NCBI RefSeq assembly: GCF_003086295.3
Contig: NC_092050.1
Span: forward strand, 145,917,699-145,981,698
Length of the DNA stretch: 64,000 bases
Origin: Arachis hypogaea
Lineage: Eukaryota; Streptophyta; Magnoliopsida; Fabales; Fabaceae
Reading direction: 5' to 3'
Within the stretch, counting starts at the first letter, position 1. Every line of letters starts with the position of its first letter. Positions 44,620 to 56,398 of this stretch are shown here, one piece after another. The notes beneath the pieces are model-generated. The model saw nothing but the letters and a program-made list of their open reading frames with translations, was not told the origin of the DNA and ran no database searches. Both the position numbers and the translations under genes were made by a program.

Positions 44620-46112
44620 ATAATACCTCTTCATGCGCATCATTGTTCGCATTGCCTAAAGTGCTTCCTAATTGAGCAGCTAACATGTCAAGGTCCACTC
44701 CTGAGCTTTTTTGTTGCAGCATCATCTTAACAAGCAATTTTAGTTCATCTACTTCTTTTTGCATCACATCAACCTTATTCTCTAATGTTGTTTTCTCAGT
44801 TGCATGTTGCTGCTTAAAGGTGGCAGTTTCTTCATTTTTCTTCAACAAAGTTGGTGTGGTAACTCTTCCGTGACATCGCACTCTCCCTGCCTTCTCTTTC
44901 CCAAATATGGATTGGAAAGCTCTAATTGCTGATTCTTTAGACTTTTTATTCTCAGCTTGCAAATGTGCCTATATTAATGTGAAGAAAAATAGTAGTAATA
45001 AAATAAGAGTAAATACACAATTGGACTAAAAGCATATATCATTTGACAACATCGAAACAAATAATAGAGATTAAAAATAATGTCAAGATTCTTTAACTCA
45101 ACACAAGCATAAAAGTAACCACAAGTGATGGACAAATTGCCAAGACACAAGAAATCTATAACCTATTTTAACCAAATTAACTCCTAATACTTACAATAAC
45201 ATCTAGAGTGTCTTCATCCAATGATTTTTCCTTTGTGCTTTGGCGAGTCTCAACAAACATTTCTGCTTGAGTAGGTGGTTCATTATTTTCCTTAGAAGCA
45301 GCCTGTAAGTCCAATTCAAATAGCATTTATATAGAGTTAAAAGGCACACCACACATACACATAAAAATTCACAAAGAATTAAAAATTGTACCAATCTTGC
45401 ACGTATTCTTGCAAAATTTATTGGTCCCTTTCGATGCCTAAATTTCTGTTGTGCCCTATTTTTCTTATTCTGCGCAGACATTTTCTACATAACAAGAGAC
45501 AAGTATTATCAACAAATCATCATACTTCACTCATATGTGTATATAATATAATTGCATAAACAATTACACTAAGTTTCACATGTCTTACCTTAACTTTTTC
45601 AGTTCTTCAATAAGCAATTAACTTGTAAAAATGACTCTCAGATATGCTCTTAAGACGATTTTTCAGCATCTTATTAACACATTTGTATGGCAAAAAATGA
45701 GTTTGCTTTATTGTGGTCTTATACCTTCTCCAGTTGTCATTGATACGAGCAAGGACCATCCTCTTTCCTTCAGTTGGAATAATGAATTTAGCCTATAAAA
45801 CACAAATATTATTTGCTAGTAAGAATAAAATACATGTGTACATTTCCAGATACTTTCTAAAAGAAATAAGACTAAAGTTCTCACTTGAACATATTCCCAA
45901 ATGGCTTCTTTATCTTTAATCCCCTTCTAATTTGTGTAAATTAATGGACAAAAATCTGAATTCCTTGTCACTGTGCCCAAAAATTTGCTCAAGTTGTTTA
46001 CAGCTTCATCAGTAGGACCAATTGCCTCTCCTTCAATATCTAGAGAAATTTCTTCTCTATCTTCCAACTGTCTTGCATGAATCTTCAAGCATTGTGTAGG
46101 TCCTCATGTTTT
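44620..46112 (-). pseudogene. tnpA-like (transposase_24) gene of the CACTA element
   Basis: Exon pieces in order on the minus strand give GPTQCLKIHARQLEDREEIS, then GPTDEAVNNLSKFLGTVTR, then KDKEAIWEYVQAKFIIP. Next come SAQNKKNRAQQKFRHRKG and INFARIRARL (45397-45481), PPTQAEMFVETRQ (45203-45305), and a coiled-coil exon at 44625-44970 (AIRAFQSIFGKEKAG, ENKVDVMQKEVDELKLLVK). This is the order of plant transposase_24 proteins. Several GT-AG borders are intact. At least two in-frame stops are present, a TGA near 46106 before GPTQ and a TAG near 45930 where the family has Trp, so the product is lost unless splicing skips them. Confidence 0.65.
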
Positions 46113-46139
46113 CTTCACTGTTGTCTCTATACAAAGATA

Positions 46140-48386
46140 CTAATTATATACCATCCCTCTTATTGATTTATAAGATATTTCTTCACTGGTATCTAGAGAA
46201 AAAGGTTGCCCTTTCCTCTTTCCACCAATTGGTTCAGCTTCACTGCAATTATCATAATTTTGTGTCCTCCTACTCAGCCTTGTATCCACATCAGGACTTA
46301 AATACCTTGAGCAAAATGTCAAGCATTCCTCGACTAAATATCCTTCAGCAATTGAACCTTCGGGGCGGCTCTTATTGCGAACGTAGGACTTTAACCTACA
46401 CAGATATCTCTCGATGGAGTACATCCACCTAAATTGAACTGGGCCACCCAACCTCAACTCGTTTACCAGATGAATTGGCAAATGTACCATTATATCAAAG
46501 AAACTAGGAGAAAATATTCTTTCTAATTGGCACAAAATTTCTCTAATATCTACTTCCAAATGATCTATTGTATCATTTTCAACAACTTTTTGGCACAAGG
46601 AACGAAAGAATGAACCTAGATAAATTAAAGGGCCAGCTACTTGATTCTGCATTGTGCATTTTATAGCTACTTGCAACAAATAATGCAACATAAAATGAGC
46701 ATCATGACTTTTGTAGCCTGATATTTTTTTCTCAGCAATATGAACACACCGAGAAATATTTGAGGCACTACCAGATGACAATTTTACTGACTTCAAAATA
46801 TCACAAAAAATGGTTTTTTCTTGATTAGTAAGGTTAAAACAAGCCTTAGTAATTTTTGCTTTCTTGCCACCATCTATCTCCTTTGGTTGAAGTTTTTTTC
46901 TTATGCCCATATCTTTGAGATCGTAACGAGCATTTGCATGATCTTTGGACTTTCCTGGAATGTCTAATAAAGTTCCAATTATGTTATCACATACGTTTTT
47001 CTCGATGTGCATAACATCAAGACAATGGCGCAATGTATTTTGCTTCCAATATGGCAATTCAAAGAAAATGGACCTTTTCTTCCATGGACCATCAATTTTA
47101 TTTTTTTGCTTCTTTCCAAATACATTATCAAAATCTTTCAAATCTTCAAAAATTTGTTCCCCATCTAATAAAGCTGGTGAAGACCTCAATTCAACATCGC
47201 CATTGAAAGATCTTTTGTCCATCCTATATGGATGATCCATAGCCAAAAATTTACGGTGATCCATGTAGCACATCTTCCGGCTATGTTTTAAATAACAAGA
47301 GGAGGTATCATAATTACAACAAGGACATGCTAACTTTCCCTTTGTGCTCCAACCAGATAACATAGCATAAGCTGGAAAGTCACTTATGGTCCATAAAAGT
47401 GCTGCATGTAGTTGAAAAGTTTTATTCTTTGAAGCATCATATGTTTCCACTCCAACTTCCCATAAAACCTTCAACTCTTCAATTAATGGCTGAAGATACA
47501 CATCAATGATTTTTTCAGGCGAACATGGTCTAGGGATGAGCAAGGACATCATGACATACTCTGGTTTCATGCAACACCATGGAGGAAGATTGTATGCGAC
47601 CAAAACTACCAGGCATGTACTATGGGAGATGCTCATGGTTCTAAATGGATTAAATCCATCGCTAGCTAGCCCTAATCTTATGTTACGAGATTCTTTAGCA
47701 AAATCGGGATGTAGCCTGTCAAAGTCTTTCCATGATTGGCCATCAGCTGGGTGTCTTAACTTTCCATCCTTTAAACGATGTTCATTGTGCCACCTTAATA
47801 ATTCAGCTGTTTTTGAACACAGGAACAGCTTCTTAAGCCTTGGAATCAAGGGAAAATGCCTCAAAACCTTCGCAGGCACAGATTTTTTCTTCAACTTATC
47901 AACTTCTATATCTACCTCAATATTTTCTATGTACCTGGAAGCTCCACAAATTGGACAAAATTCATCGTCTTCATATGTATCCCGGAACAGAACACAATCG
48001 TTGGGACAAGCATGAATTTTATTATAACCAAGTCCTAAATCTTTTACCATGGCCTTGATTTTATTGAAAGAATCAGGAATATTCAAATGAGGAATCGCTT
48101 CTTTCAGTAATTCAAGTAGAGCAGTAAAGGATGCGTTGCTCCAACCATTAAGAGTCTTCAACAAATACAATCGGATAACGAATGATAATGTCGAAAATTT
48201 TTTACAGTCAGGATATAACTCTTGTTTTCCTTCTTCAAGCAAGTTATAAAACTTTTTTGCATCTTCGCTTGGCCCATCACCATCTTTATCTCCTTCAAGC
48301 ACATGCCGAAACGTCTCGTTTAGCAGCCCATGAATGTCGTCGACAAATCCTTCATGGACTTCACTCTCATCGGATTCACTATCCAT
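46140..48386 (-). CDS. CACTA transposase TNPD, 748 aa
   Basis: An uninterrupted 748-codon frame. An acidic start (MDSESDESEVHEGFVDDIHG) is followed by the transposase_21 region with its family marks: LLELLKEAIP, a CPNDC...CPICG zinc-binding segment, GLASDGFNPF, DFPAYAMLSGWSTKG with CPCC, and CLDVMHIEKNVCDNI. A DUF4218-like region follows (KSHDAHFMLHYLLQVA, PIHLVNELRLGGPVQFRWMY, ERYLCRLKSYVRNKSRPEG). It would bind the element ends and catalyse excision in the nucleus. It stops soon after DUF4218, earlier than many relatives. The ATG at 48386 fits the family start. Confidence 0.88.
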   Translation of the reverse strand: MDSESDESEVHEGFVDDIHGLLNETFRHVLEGDKDGDGPSEDAKKFYNLLEEGKQELYPDCKKFSTLSFVIRLYLLKTLNGWSNASFTALLELLKEAIPHLNIPDSFNKIKAMVKDLGLGYNKIHACPNDCVLFRDTYEDDEFCPICGASRYIENIEVDIEVDKLKKKSVPAKVLRHFPLIPRLKKLFLCSKTAELLRWHNEHRLKDGKLRHPADGQSWKDFDRLHPDFAKESRNIRLGLASDGFNPFRTMSISHSTCLVVLVAYNLPPWCCMKPEYVMMSLLIPRPCSPEKIIDVYLQPLIEELKVLWEVGVETYDASKNKTFQLHAALLWTISDFPAYAMLSGWSTKGKLACPCCNYDTSSCYLKHSRKMCYMDHRKFLAMDHPYRMDKRSFNGDVELRSSPALLDGEQIFEDLKDFDNVFGKKQKNKIDGPWKKRSIFFELPYWKQNTLRHCLDVMHIEKNVCDNIIGTLLDIPGKSKDHANARYDLKDMGIRKKLQPKEIDGGKKAKITKACFNLTNQEKTIFCDILKSVKLSSGSASNISRCVHIAEKKISGYKSHDAHFMLHYLLQVAIKCTMQNQVAGPLIYLGSFFRSLCQKVVENDTIDHLEVDIREILCQLERIFSPSFFDIMVHLPIHLVNELRLGGPVQFRWMYSIERYLCRLKSYVRNKSRPEGSIAEGYLVEECLTFCSRYLSPDVDTRLSRRTQNYDNCSEAEPIGGKRKGQPFSLDTSEEISYKSIRGMVYN

Positions 48387-51204
48387 GTCTTATCTTTTCG
48401 CCGTGATGAACCCACACAGTGTAACCTTTTTGAAATCTCTTCCTTATTAAATGATCATAAACTTCATCCCTTTGCCCTCAACTAAAGTTATTACATATAG
48501 AACAATGACAAAGAATTTCTTGTCCTTGTGGTCTACCTTTAGAAAAGGCAAAATCCAAAAATGAATTAACACCATGTTGGTAACCCTCAGTATGTCTTGG
48601 TAAACTAGTCCATCCTTTGTCCATCAATTACATGTTCAAAAAAATTTAAAAAGATAATATATTAAATGATTTACCTGTAGTGTAGCTCAATGTCTAAGGT
48701 AGTCGCAGCTACAGAGAGACCCGCTATTTGATTCTCTTTTTCTGGTTTTAAAGAGACAAACTAAAACAGCAACAAAGAATAAAAATATAAGTAATTCATA
48801 ACCAGATGTTTTAACAAAAAAATTCACTTTTAAAACCAATTTTTAGAAATCTTAATTTCAAAAGTGATATATAACTAAAAAATCAAACAATACAATTATC
48901 AAAATCCAGTCTTTTAAGAAAACAAGACTTTTTAGCACCCACCCAAACAATACAGATCACAGTATGTATTAAAAATTGTAACTACCCAACATTATATAAA
49001 TTTGCTTGTATTACTACCTGAACAGGGTCAAAACCACACACTGGTTGGCAATAGAGTTGCCTCAGTTATCCCAAAAAAAATTTATGTACTAAAAAAATGG
49101 ATAAGCAGTTAAGCACAGTAGAAAGAAGGAAACTATTACTAAATCCCCCTTTTGAGCATTAAAAAAAAACAGAAAGAAAAATTCCTTTAGTCCTTTACTA
49201 CATGTTATCATGTATATTGCCACATCCTTTTAAGTCCCTATTTTCTTTTTCTAGGTAGAATAATGCTATTGAAACCACACATTTAACACCAAACATAGGT
49301 TCTCAACTTTTTTTGTTTCAGTTTCTAACTCACATAGTTAAAGTTCTTAATTATTTAACCACATAAGTGTAATCTGATTACTTATTATGATTCTTTAACT
49401 AAGAAGTTGGAAGTTTGAATCCCATCTTAGACATAGAAAATATTCCATGACCAATGTTTGCTTAACACATAATGAGAGAATTAATCGATGTGTTAAATGA
49501 TCATGCTACATACATATAAAAAATCACTCACTAAAAAAAGTATTTACTGTTTGTAAATAATGACTAAGCTGATATAAATAAATTTTATTACTCAACTATA
49601 ACAAATTTAATTATTCTATTATGATAAATTTAATAGTTTTTCTTACTCATTCTTTTGTTGAAAAAATGCATAAATATATACAAATACATAATGATTAATT
49701 TTTAATATATACAGAATATTTTCTATTTTCTAAAATAAAGAAAAAGTTGAAACAAATGAGAATACTACAAAATTAGGTGTTTAAACATGAATATCTATTA
49801 CAGAGTACAACTAGATTTTTCCTTCTAGATATTATATGCTTAAAGCACTCAACAACCCAATCAAAGATATTAGTTTCAAATTAGAGAGCAAAAGACAGTT
49901 GTTGTTACTGCTACAAATCATGACTTGAGAAACTTGGCTTCGGTTTGGAACAAACTTTGTAGGAAATTATAATGTAAGGAAATCAATCAAGTTTAGCAAC
50001 ACAGAAATTCAGAACACAATGCACTAACAAAACGTGTTCATCTTCAAATAGACAGCATCATCATATGTTTCTTCTACTACACTCTATCCCCAAGAAAAAA
50101 TCTAAAACAATTAGTACAATGATGAGTTTTGCTAACTAGAACTCAAATTAATGAACAATGTACAAACATTTTTTGAACAATACAAATTTGAACAATGCAC
50201 AAACGGCCAAATACAAATTTCCCTTTCTATCTTATTAGCCAAATAAAGCCTCAAAATAGTTTTTGAACAATGCACAAACATCACCACTTTCCTTTCTTCT
50301 TCTTAAATCCAACAAAAATACCCAACAGCCAAAGCCCTAACTAAGCAACAGAAAATCAGAGAAGAACACTTACCACAGATGACAACCCAAAAACAGCCGA
50401 TGTAGTGAAGCAGCAGCAGCAAAGCAGAAGCAGCGAAGCACAACCCAGTGAAGCAGAAGCAGCGAAGCACAACAGGGGAGAAGCAGCGAAGCAGAAGCAG
50501 AACAGGGGAGACGCAAGGACGCCATGGAGAACGGAGAAGCACTGAAGCCACGGAGAGGGGAGAAGCAGCGACGCCGTGGAGAGGAGAGACTCAGTGACGC
50601 CGGGAAGGAGGAGGAAGCGACGATTTCGGGAAGGACGCAGCGACGATAATGGTGCGACGATGGTGAGTTGCGATTTAGGGCTTCCTGGTGACTTGCGATG
50701 ATGGTGCGATTTCGGGCTTCCTGGTGAGCTGCGGTTCGACGACGTCGCGTGGGTTAGGGTTGACGCTACGGTGGAAGGAGGAAGAGCTTCTTCGCGGTTT
50801 CGAAGAGAAGAAGAAGAGTCTGATTAAGGGCTCTCTTATTTGGTGTGCTTATTTGTGAGAAACAATTAAGGGCTTTCTTATTTTAATTTTATTTTTTTAT
50901 ATTAATATTTGTTATATATTTATGATAAAAATAAATAATATTTATTATAAATTTATTTTAACTTTATGTTTTCAAAATATAATATTTTTTTTATAATTTA
51001 TAATAATAATATATAATATTTATTATAAATTTATTTTAATTTTATTTTTTTAAAATAATATTTGTTATTTATTTATAACAATAGTTTTTGAATATTTTAT
51101 AATTTCAGTATTTATAGAAAAAATAGTTTAAATTTATATAATTATCTGAAATTATTTTATTGGTATTGTTTAATTTGTATAATTATTTAAATAATATTAG
51201 ATAA
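48387..51204 (-). promoter_or_regulatory. CACTA leader and promoter region
   Basis: There is no coding sequence. About 50375-50830 is a GC-rich island on an AT-rich background. Read leftward it is CT-rich, has repeated gcttcgctgcttctgctt and ends in a ctgtg/gtaagtg donor. It looks like an untranslated first exon of tnpD. The frame at 50303-50551 reflects this repetition and is not a credible protein. Confidence 0.5.
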
Positions 51205-51620
51205 TGGTTGTTTCATAAACAATTGTTGTAATGGTTATAAAACTGTTCTTTAAAATAGTCAAAGAGAACGGTTTTATTTTGTTACTATAGCGTAATGAAA
51301 AAATTAACTTCAACAGCAACACTGTAAAAACCGTTGTCTAAGACCATCTAATAGAACGGTTTTAAAGTGTAGCATTTCGGCAACGGTTTTAATGCGTTTC
51401 TTTTGTACAATTCTTTAAACAACAACAAAAAACCGTTGCTTAAAAATAAATCATAGTAACGGTTATAAAACCGTTCATTAAAATAGTCAAAGAGAACGTT
51501 TTTAATTTGTTGCTATAAAATAATGAAAAACTGAATTCAACAGTAACACTACAAAAAATCGTTGTCTAAAACTATCTAAGAGAACGATTTTAAGGCGTTG
51601 CAAAATTTGGCGTTGCTAAA
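51205..51620. repeat. Subterminal repeats, right CACTA end
   Basis: Diverged copies of the aacggttttaaa / aaaccgttg motif, in both orientations, mirror the left array. Confidence 0.75.
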
Positions 51621-51642
51621 GGTCATATTTGTTGTAGTGTGT

Positions 51643-51930
51643 GTATAAAATTATATATTATCACTAAAAATTAAAATTATAAAATTATATATTATAGCTT
51701 ACAATTTTTTTTTGTCTCCCACTAACTTAATAAGTTAAGTACTAATTCATCATAGATCAAAACTTCAATTTAAGAATGTGTTGCTAGCTAATAAATGGTT
51801 ACATGTACAAAGCAAAATTTAAACTCTAACACTTACTTAAATAGATGAAATGATTTACCACTCGATCAATCCAAATTAATTAAACTAATTTACAAACTAA
51901 TGAACTAAAGTTATCCAAACTCAAGTATGA
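51643..51930. other. AT-rich spacer between CACTA and MULE
   Basis: No feature is supported here. Confidence 0.4.
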
Positions 51931-52470
51931 CTCATTTAAAGACAAATGACCGAGATAAACCAAATACATGAAAAAATTACGTATATCACTCAAACCAAAT
52001 AATGGTACGTGGATCTCCCAAAGAGTGTTAGTATGTAAATCGAATCAGCATAATTCGAATTACAATTTCTAGCAGTAATTCGAATCAGGTTGCATAGATT
52101 CACTAGAAAAAGTTGAGATACACATAAATCGAATTACATCATCTCGATTTAAGCATGCTTTAAGTAAATCGATACATGCTCCATAGATTTAGTAAGCAAC
52201 ACAGCCGGTTTCACCTATCCATAGTAATTCGAAGGAGAGCAGTTTGAATTACCCCATGGTTTTGTCTCCATAGTAATTCAAATTGGGTGGTTTCGATTTA
52301 CTCAATAGTAAATCTACCCCCTTAATTCGATATATATAAGAACAAGTGCTCAATGTAAATCTACTTGCCCTTTTTTGATTTACATGCACGGTAACTATAT
52401 ATATAATTCGAATTCACTTCATTTGAATTACATTTCACCAGCCCATATCCTACCAAATCCAGAGAAAGCG

Positions 52471-53899
52471 ATGCAGCCTATCAAAATGGAAGACTACCCG
52501 AATCGAATCTACCGCTTGGATGGAGTCGTACATATCGCTGGTAGCGTGCATGACGAGGTTAGTAAAAAAAATTTAAATTTTATTTTATTTTCTGTAAGAA
52601 ATAAACTATGTGTTAATTTTGTTTAAATCGGATAGATCTTGTTTATTAACATGATTAGAATGTGTAAACTTCAAGTAGTAGTTAAAGGTTTGATTTAGGG
52701 GTAGCAATATGTTAGAAGCTACTTACTGATATTAAACTGTTTAGAACTTGAATATTATAATTGATAGAATCTGTAAAATCTCGAACAGGGGTTAGAGTAT
52801 TGATACAAGGATGGTAGTGTGCTAGAGTATACAAATAAAAAATGCATGTTGGATAAGAAATTCTGAAAGTTTAATAGATATCTGGTTAAAGTAAATCTAC
52901 AATAAAAATTATTCGTTTTAGATAATAATTTTTTTGTAAAGTTTTATGATTGTAAGAGTATTTTTTCAATGTCATGCGTCCCCACCGCTGCATCTCGAGT
53001 ATGAGAAGGCAGCATGGTATGTCGTTAGAAGATAAGATCATGTTGTACATCCAGATGGCTAGCCTGGCCCATCTCGCGAGCCTTAATGACTACTGGTTTT
53101 AAGTTGGATGAGCCATTAGTTAGTGCATTTGTGGAGAGATAGTGTCCGGAGACTCATACCTTTCATCTGCCGTTCGATGAGTGCACTGTTATGTTATAGG
53201 ATGTAGTCTACCATCTAGGACTCCCGATCGATGGTCAATACATTAGTGGATGTTTGATGAACTTCGAGCGGTACATCGAAGGAGGCCGTCCGGCGTGGTC
53301 TTGGTTTGAGGAGTTTTTGGGTGTGATGCCGCCACCGGACTACATCGACAAGTTCACTGTGAAGTGCACTTTGATGCAGTAGATGTTCAGTGACCTTCCC
53401 GAGGGGGCAGACGAGGAGACAGTCCGGAGGTATGCTAGAGCGTACATTATGATGCTACTATCGACGGAGCTCTTCGGCGGCAAGTCTGGTACTCGTATGC
53501 ATATCAGATGGCTGCCCTACGTGGCGAGGTTAGAGGATATAGATAGTTATAGCTGGGGATCTGCCGCTCGGTCGTGGTTATACAGGTGCCTATGCCGTGT
53601 AGCCAACAAGAATGTGGTTAAGTTGGCAGGTCCTCTACAGCTCCTCCAGTCATGGATCTTCCGAAGATTCCCGGGTTTTAGGCCCGACAGATTTGATGCC
53701 TTTCATTGGCTATTGGCCTCAAGGTACGCAATTGATTACTAGTTATTTTCTGTGTTGACATTTTATATTTATATTTTTTGTCAGTTGTTAAAAACGTTTA
53801 TTGAGTGGCAGGTGGTCAGATTATCAGCCGACGTCGAGCGAGAAGGGACCTCAAGTCGTGCACTGCAGGATGCGGATAGATTTACTTCGTCCGTGAAAT
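52471..53899 (+). pseudogene. Plant mobile domain (MAIN-like) gene, broken
   Basis: Exon 1 (52471-52557) encodes MEDYPNRIYRLDGVVHIAG up to HDE, then a gttagt donor. Exon 2 starts near 52975 (RCISSMRRQHGMSLEDKIML, then LAHLASLNDYW). An extra base near 53098 shifts the frame, and TAG codons replace Trp at VER*CPE and Gln before DVVYHLGLP; another TAG precedes MFSDLPEGADEETVRRYAR. The rest reads like the family (MMLLSTELFGGKSGTRMHIRW, LYRCLCRVANKNVVKLAGPL, SWIFRRFPGFRP). Exon 2 ends at 53723 and exon 3 (53812-53899) gives WSDYQPTSSEKG. The C-terminal part is missing. PMD proteins include MAIN and MAIL1. Function is lost here. Confidence 0.85.
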
Positions 53900-54180
53900 G
53901 TGAGTACTAAACATTTTAGTGTTTTGTTCTTGACTTATTTTGTGAGGTTACTAGAGATTAAGTGTTAAGTTGGACCGAGTTGCCTTTTCAGTTCGTTTGT
54001 AAACAGCTCGCCAGACTTGCCATGGTACTTGCGGTAATCGGATTCCAACACTTTATACTCAATCCTACGTCAGAAGCTGTAAGTCTTCACGCTCAACACA
54101 GCCTCCTCTTTATCTTGAAATTGCTGACCAACTAGGAACTCAGCTAGTCCTCCTGTATCCTGTGTGTCTCTGGCCCCAAA

Positions 54181-54322
54181 TCTGACAGGCACGACAGGTT
54201 CCTCCTGCTGTGTCATGGCATCCAAGTCCAAAGCTGAAAAGTGCGGAGGTATTACGGAGTTCCTGAACTAGCTACTCCACCACTCCCAACTGGAGTATTC
54301 TTCGCATCCTCATCGTCGCTAT
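54181..54322. repeat. 142-bp duplication flanking the gypsy insert, left copy
   Basis: Equal in length to 56257-56398 with eight mismatches by eye (about 94 percent), same orientation. It covers the end of the acidic linker and the start of the DNA-binding domain of mudrA. Confidence 0.85.
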
Positions 54323-55735
54323 GAATCACTAAACATGGTCACTTCTATAGCTCCGACATCCCGAGCTAATGCTAATCCTGCAAGCAAAGCCTCATACTCA
54401 ACCTGATTGTTCGAGATAGGGAAATCAAATTTGATAGAGGCTTGAATCACCATGTCGTCACCCTTGGTTAGGATGAGACCAGCCCCCCCATACCTGACAT
54501 TGGAGGCTCCATCCACATGAAGCTCCCATATCAGTATGCCAGAGGTTGGGTGTGTCATTTCGGCCAAAAAATCTACCATCACTTCAACCTTAATGGCAGA
54601 GCATGGTTCATAGCGTATATCAAACTGAGATAGTTCTATGGACCAACTCATTATTCGACTTTCCAAGTCAGGTTTTTGTAAAACTTTCTTGATCGATTGG
54701 TCGGTACGCATTATTACCAAATAACTTTGAAAGTATTGGTGCAACCGACGAGCCGATGTGAGTAGAGCAAATGCAAGTTTTTCCATCTTTGAATATTGTT
54801 CGGGCCCTTGAAGAACCTTACTAACAAAATACACAGGATGTTGATGCTTATCCCTATCCTTTAAAACCATAGCCAAAGCCAGAGTTTCTTCACTCACGGA
54901 TAGGTACAGCAATAAGGGTTGCCCATGTTTTGGCTTTGCTAAGACGAGAGGAGATGAGAGCAAGTTCTTAAAATGTTGAAAAGCTGCTTCACACTCCTCC
55001 GTCCATGCAAAGTCTACATCCTTCCTCATCAATTTAAAAGATGGTTTGTCTTTTACTGCAGAAGTCCCTAGGAACCTTGATAACGTGACCAACCGACGTA
55101 TGAGCCTTTGAACCTCTTTAAGATTCTGAGAACTCGACATGTCTTAAACTGTCTGGCATTTCTCGAGGTTGGCATCTATGTTCGTTTAAGTAACCATAAA
55201 CCCTAAAAATATACCTCCCAAAACTCCAAATTTACACTTTGTCGGTTTCAACCACATCCGGTGAAGTTGGAGGCTGTAAAAACTTCCTGCAAGTCGGTGA
55301 TCAAATCAAAATCTTCTTTTGTCTTTATCAACATATAGTCAATGTAAACTTCCATATTCTTTTTGATTTATCGCTTGAAAACTTTTTCCATTAACCTTTG
55401 ATAAGTTGTCCCTGCATTTTTCAGACCAAAAGGCATTATAGTGTAGTGGTAAATCCCCTCAGTGGTGATAAAAGTTGTTTTATCTTTATCAGCTTTATGC
55501 ATCGGAATCTGGTTATAACCACTATAGGCATCTAAAAACTTAATATTTGGTATCCTGAGGATGAATCAATCATGTTGTCGATGTTAGGTAAAGGAAAACA
55601 GTCTTTTGGGCAGGCTTTGTTTAATTCTGTATAATCTATGCACATTTGCCATTTTTCATTAGACTTTTTCACCATGACCACGTTAGACAACCATGTTGAA
55701 TAAGTTAATTCATGAATAACATTAAGAACTCATGT
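54323..55735 (-). pseudogene. Ty3-gypsy reverse transcriptase / RNase H fragment
   Basis: Read leftward from about 55735 the sequence gives gypsy reverse transcriptase (WLSNVVMVKKSNEKWQMC, IDYTELNKACPKDC, FLDAYSGYNQIPM, MPFGLKNAGTTYQRLM) with some stops. The frame 55140-54319 follows: RLVTLSRFLG, then RNase H of the RT (FAWTEECEAAFQHFKNLL, VYFVSKVLQGPEQYS), then a second ribonuclease-H-like domain (ELHVDGASN, GGAGLIL, EYEALLAGLALA, FSDS). It is cut at FSDS by the mudrA repeat. Integrase, gag and LTRs are absent. It is a fragment, not a whole element. Confidence 0.85.
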
Positions 55736-56256
55736 AGAATCACAAGAACTCATGTAGAAAAAGGGTCATTATCCCGTTCCACCCAATTTCATAACATTAA
55801 GAACGAAAACAACATCTTAGAATTGAATCAAACATATATTAAAATAGAAGAATAATAATCTTAATCCATAGAAATAAACAAAGCTCCTAACCTTAACCAA
55901 GAGGTTTAGTTGCTCATGACTTACAGAAAAAATAGGGTTCTGAAAAGTTGCGGAAAGAAGAAGATCCTAAACCGAATTGATTTTTTCCTTTAAATACTAA
56001 CCTAATAACAAATGCTAACTCTAAAAGATATTATTTATAAATCAATATTACAAAAAGAAAATAAAATAAAACTAAGAAGTGCTAAATCCAATTGGAGGCC
56101 CAATAGGGTGTAATTCGGACTGCTTGCTGGCGTTCAGCGCCAGGAATGGGCGTTGAGCGCCCATAGGGGGAAGCGCGCTTCTGGTCTCTGCCCCCTGCTG
56201 GTGCCAAACGCCAGGTTAGCGTTCAGTTCCTAGGGAGGGTGCTGCCAGCATTTTTC
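55736..56256. other. Filler of retroelement type between gypsy fragment and mudrA
   Basis: AT-rich first, then GC-rich from 56120 with several ggcgttcagcgcc-like inverted repeats (for example gggcgttgagcgccc). Similar gcgtt/gcgcc hairpins occur in LTR-retroelement DNA of legumes as far as I recall. No frame is supported. Confidence 0.4.
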
Positions 56257-56398
56257 TCTGACAGGCACGACAAGTTTCTCCTGCTGTGTCATGGCATCCA
56301 AGTCCAAAGCTGAAAAATGCGGGGGTATTGCGGAGTTCCTGAACTAGCTACTCCACCACCCTCAACTGGAGTATTCCTCGCATCCTCATCGTCGCTAT
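56257..56398. repeat. 142-bp duplication flanking the gypsy insert, right copy
   Basis: Partner of 54181-54322. It joins directly to the intact upstream part of mudrA. Confidence 0.85.

Larger units (their letters stand above)
43487..51639 (-). mobile_element. CACTA (En/Spm) transposon, 8.15 kb, both ends present
   Basis: The left end reads CACTACAATAAATAAGAC and the right end, reverse complemented, CACTACAACAAATATGAC. A 3-bp target duplication tgt lies at 43484-43486 and 51640-51642, the CACTA size. Subterminal repeat arrays lie inside both ends. Two minus-strand genes follow the En/Spm plan: tnpD (transposase_21) and a tnpA-like gene downstream. Transcription would start near the right end. 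The tnpA-like gene carries stops and tnpD appears to lack its usual C-terminal extension, so autonomy is doubtful. Confidence 0.9.

Noticed and set aside
47506..48058. Plus-strand frames up to 169 codons inside tnpD
   Set aside because: Antisense of a well-supported transposase frame, with no motif of their own.
50303..50551. 82-codon minus-strand Leu/Cys/Phe-rich frame
   Set aside because: It derives from the repetitive gcttcgctgcttctg leader of the CACTA element.
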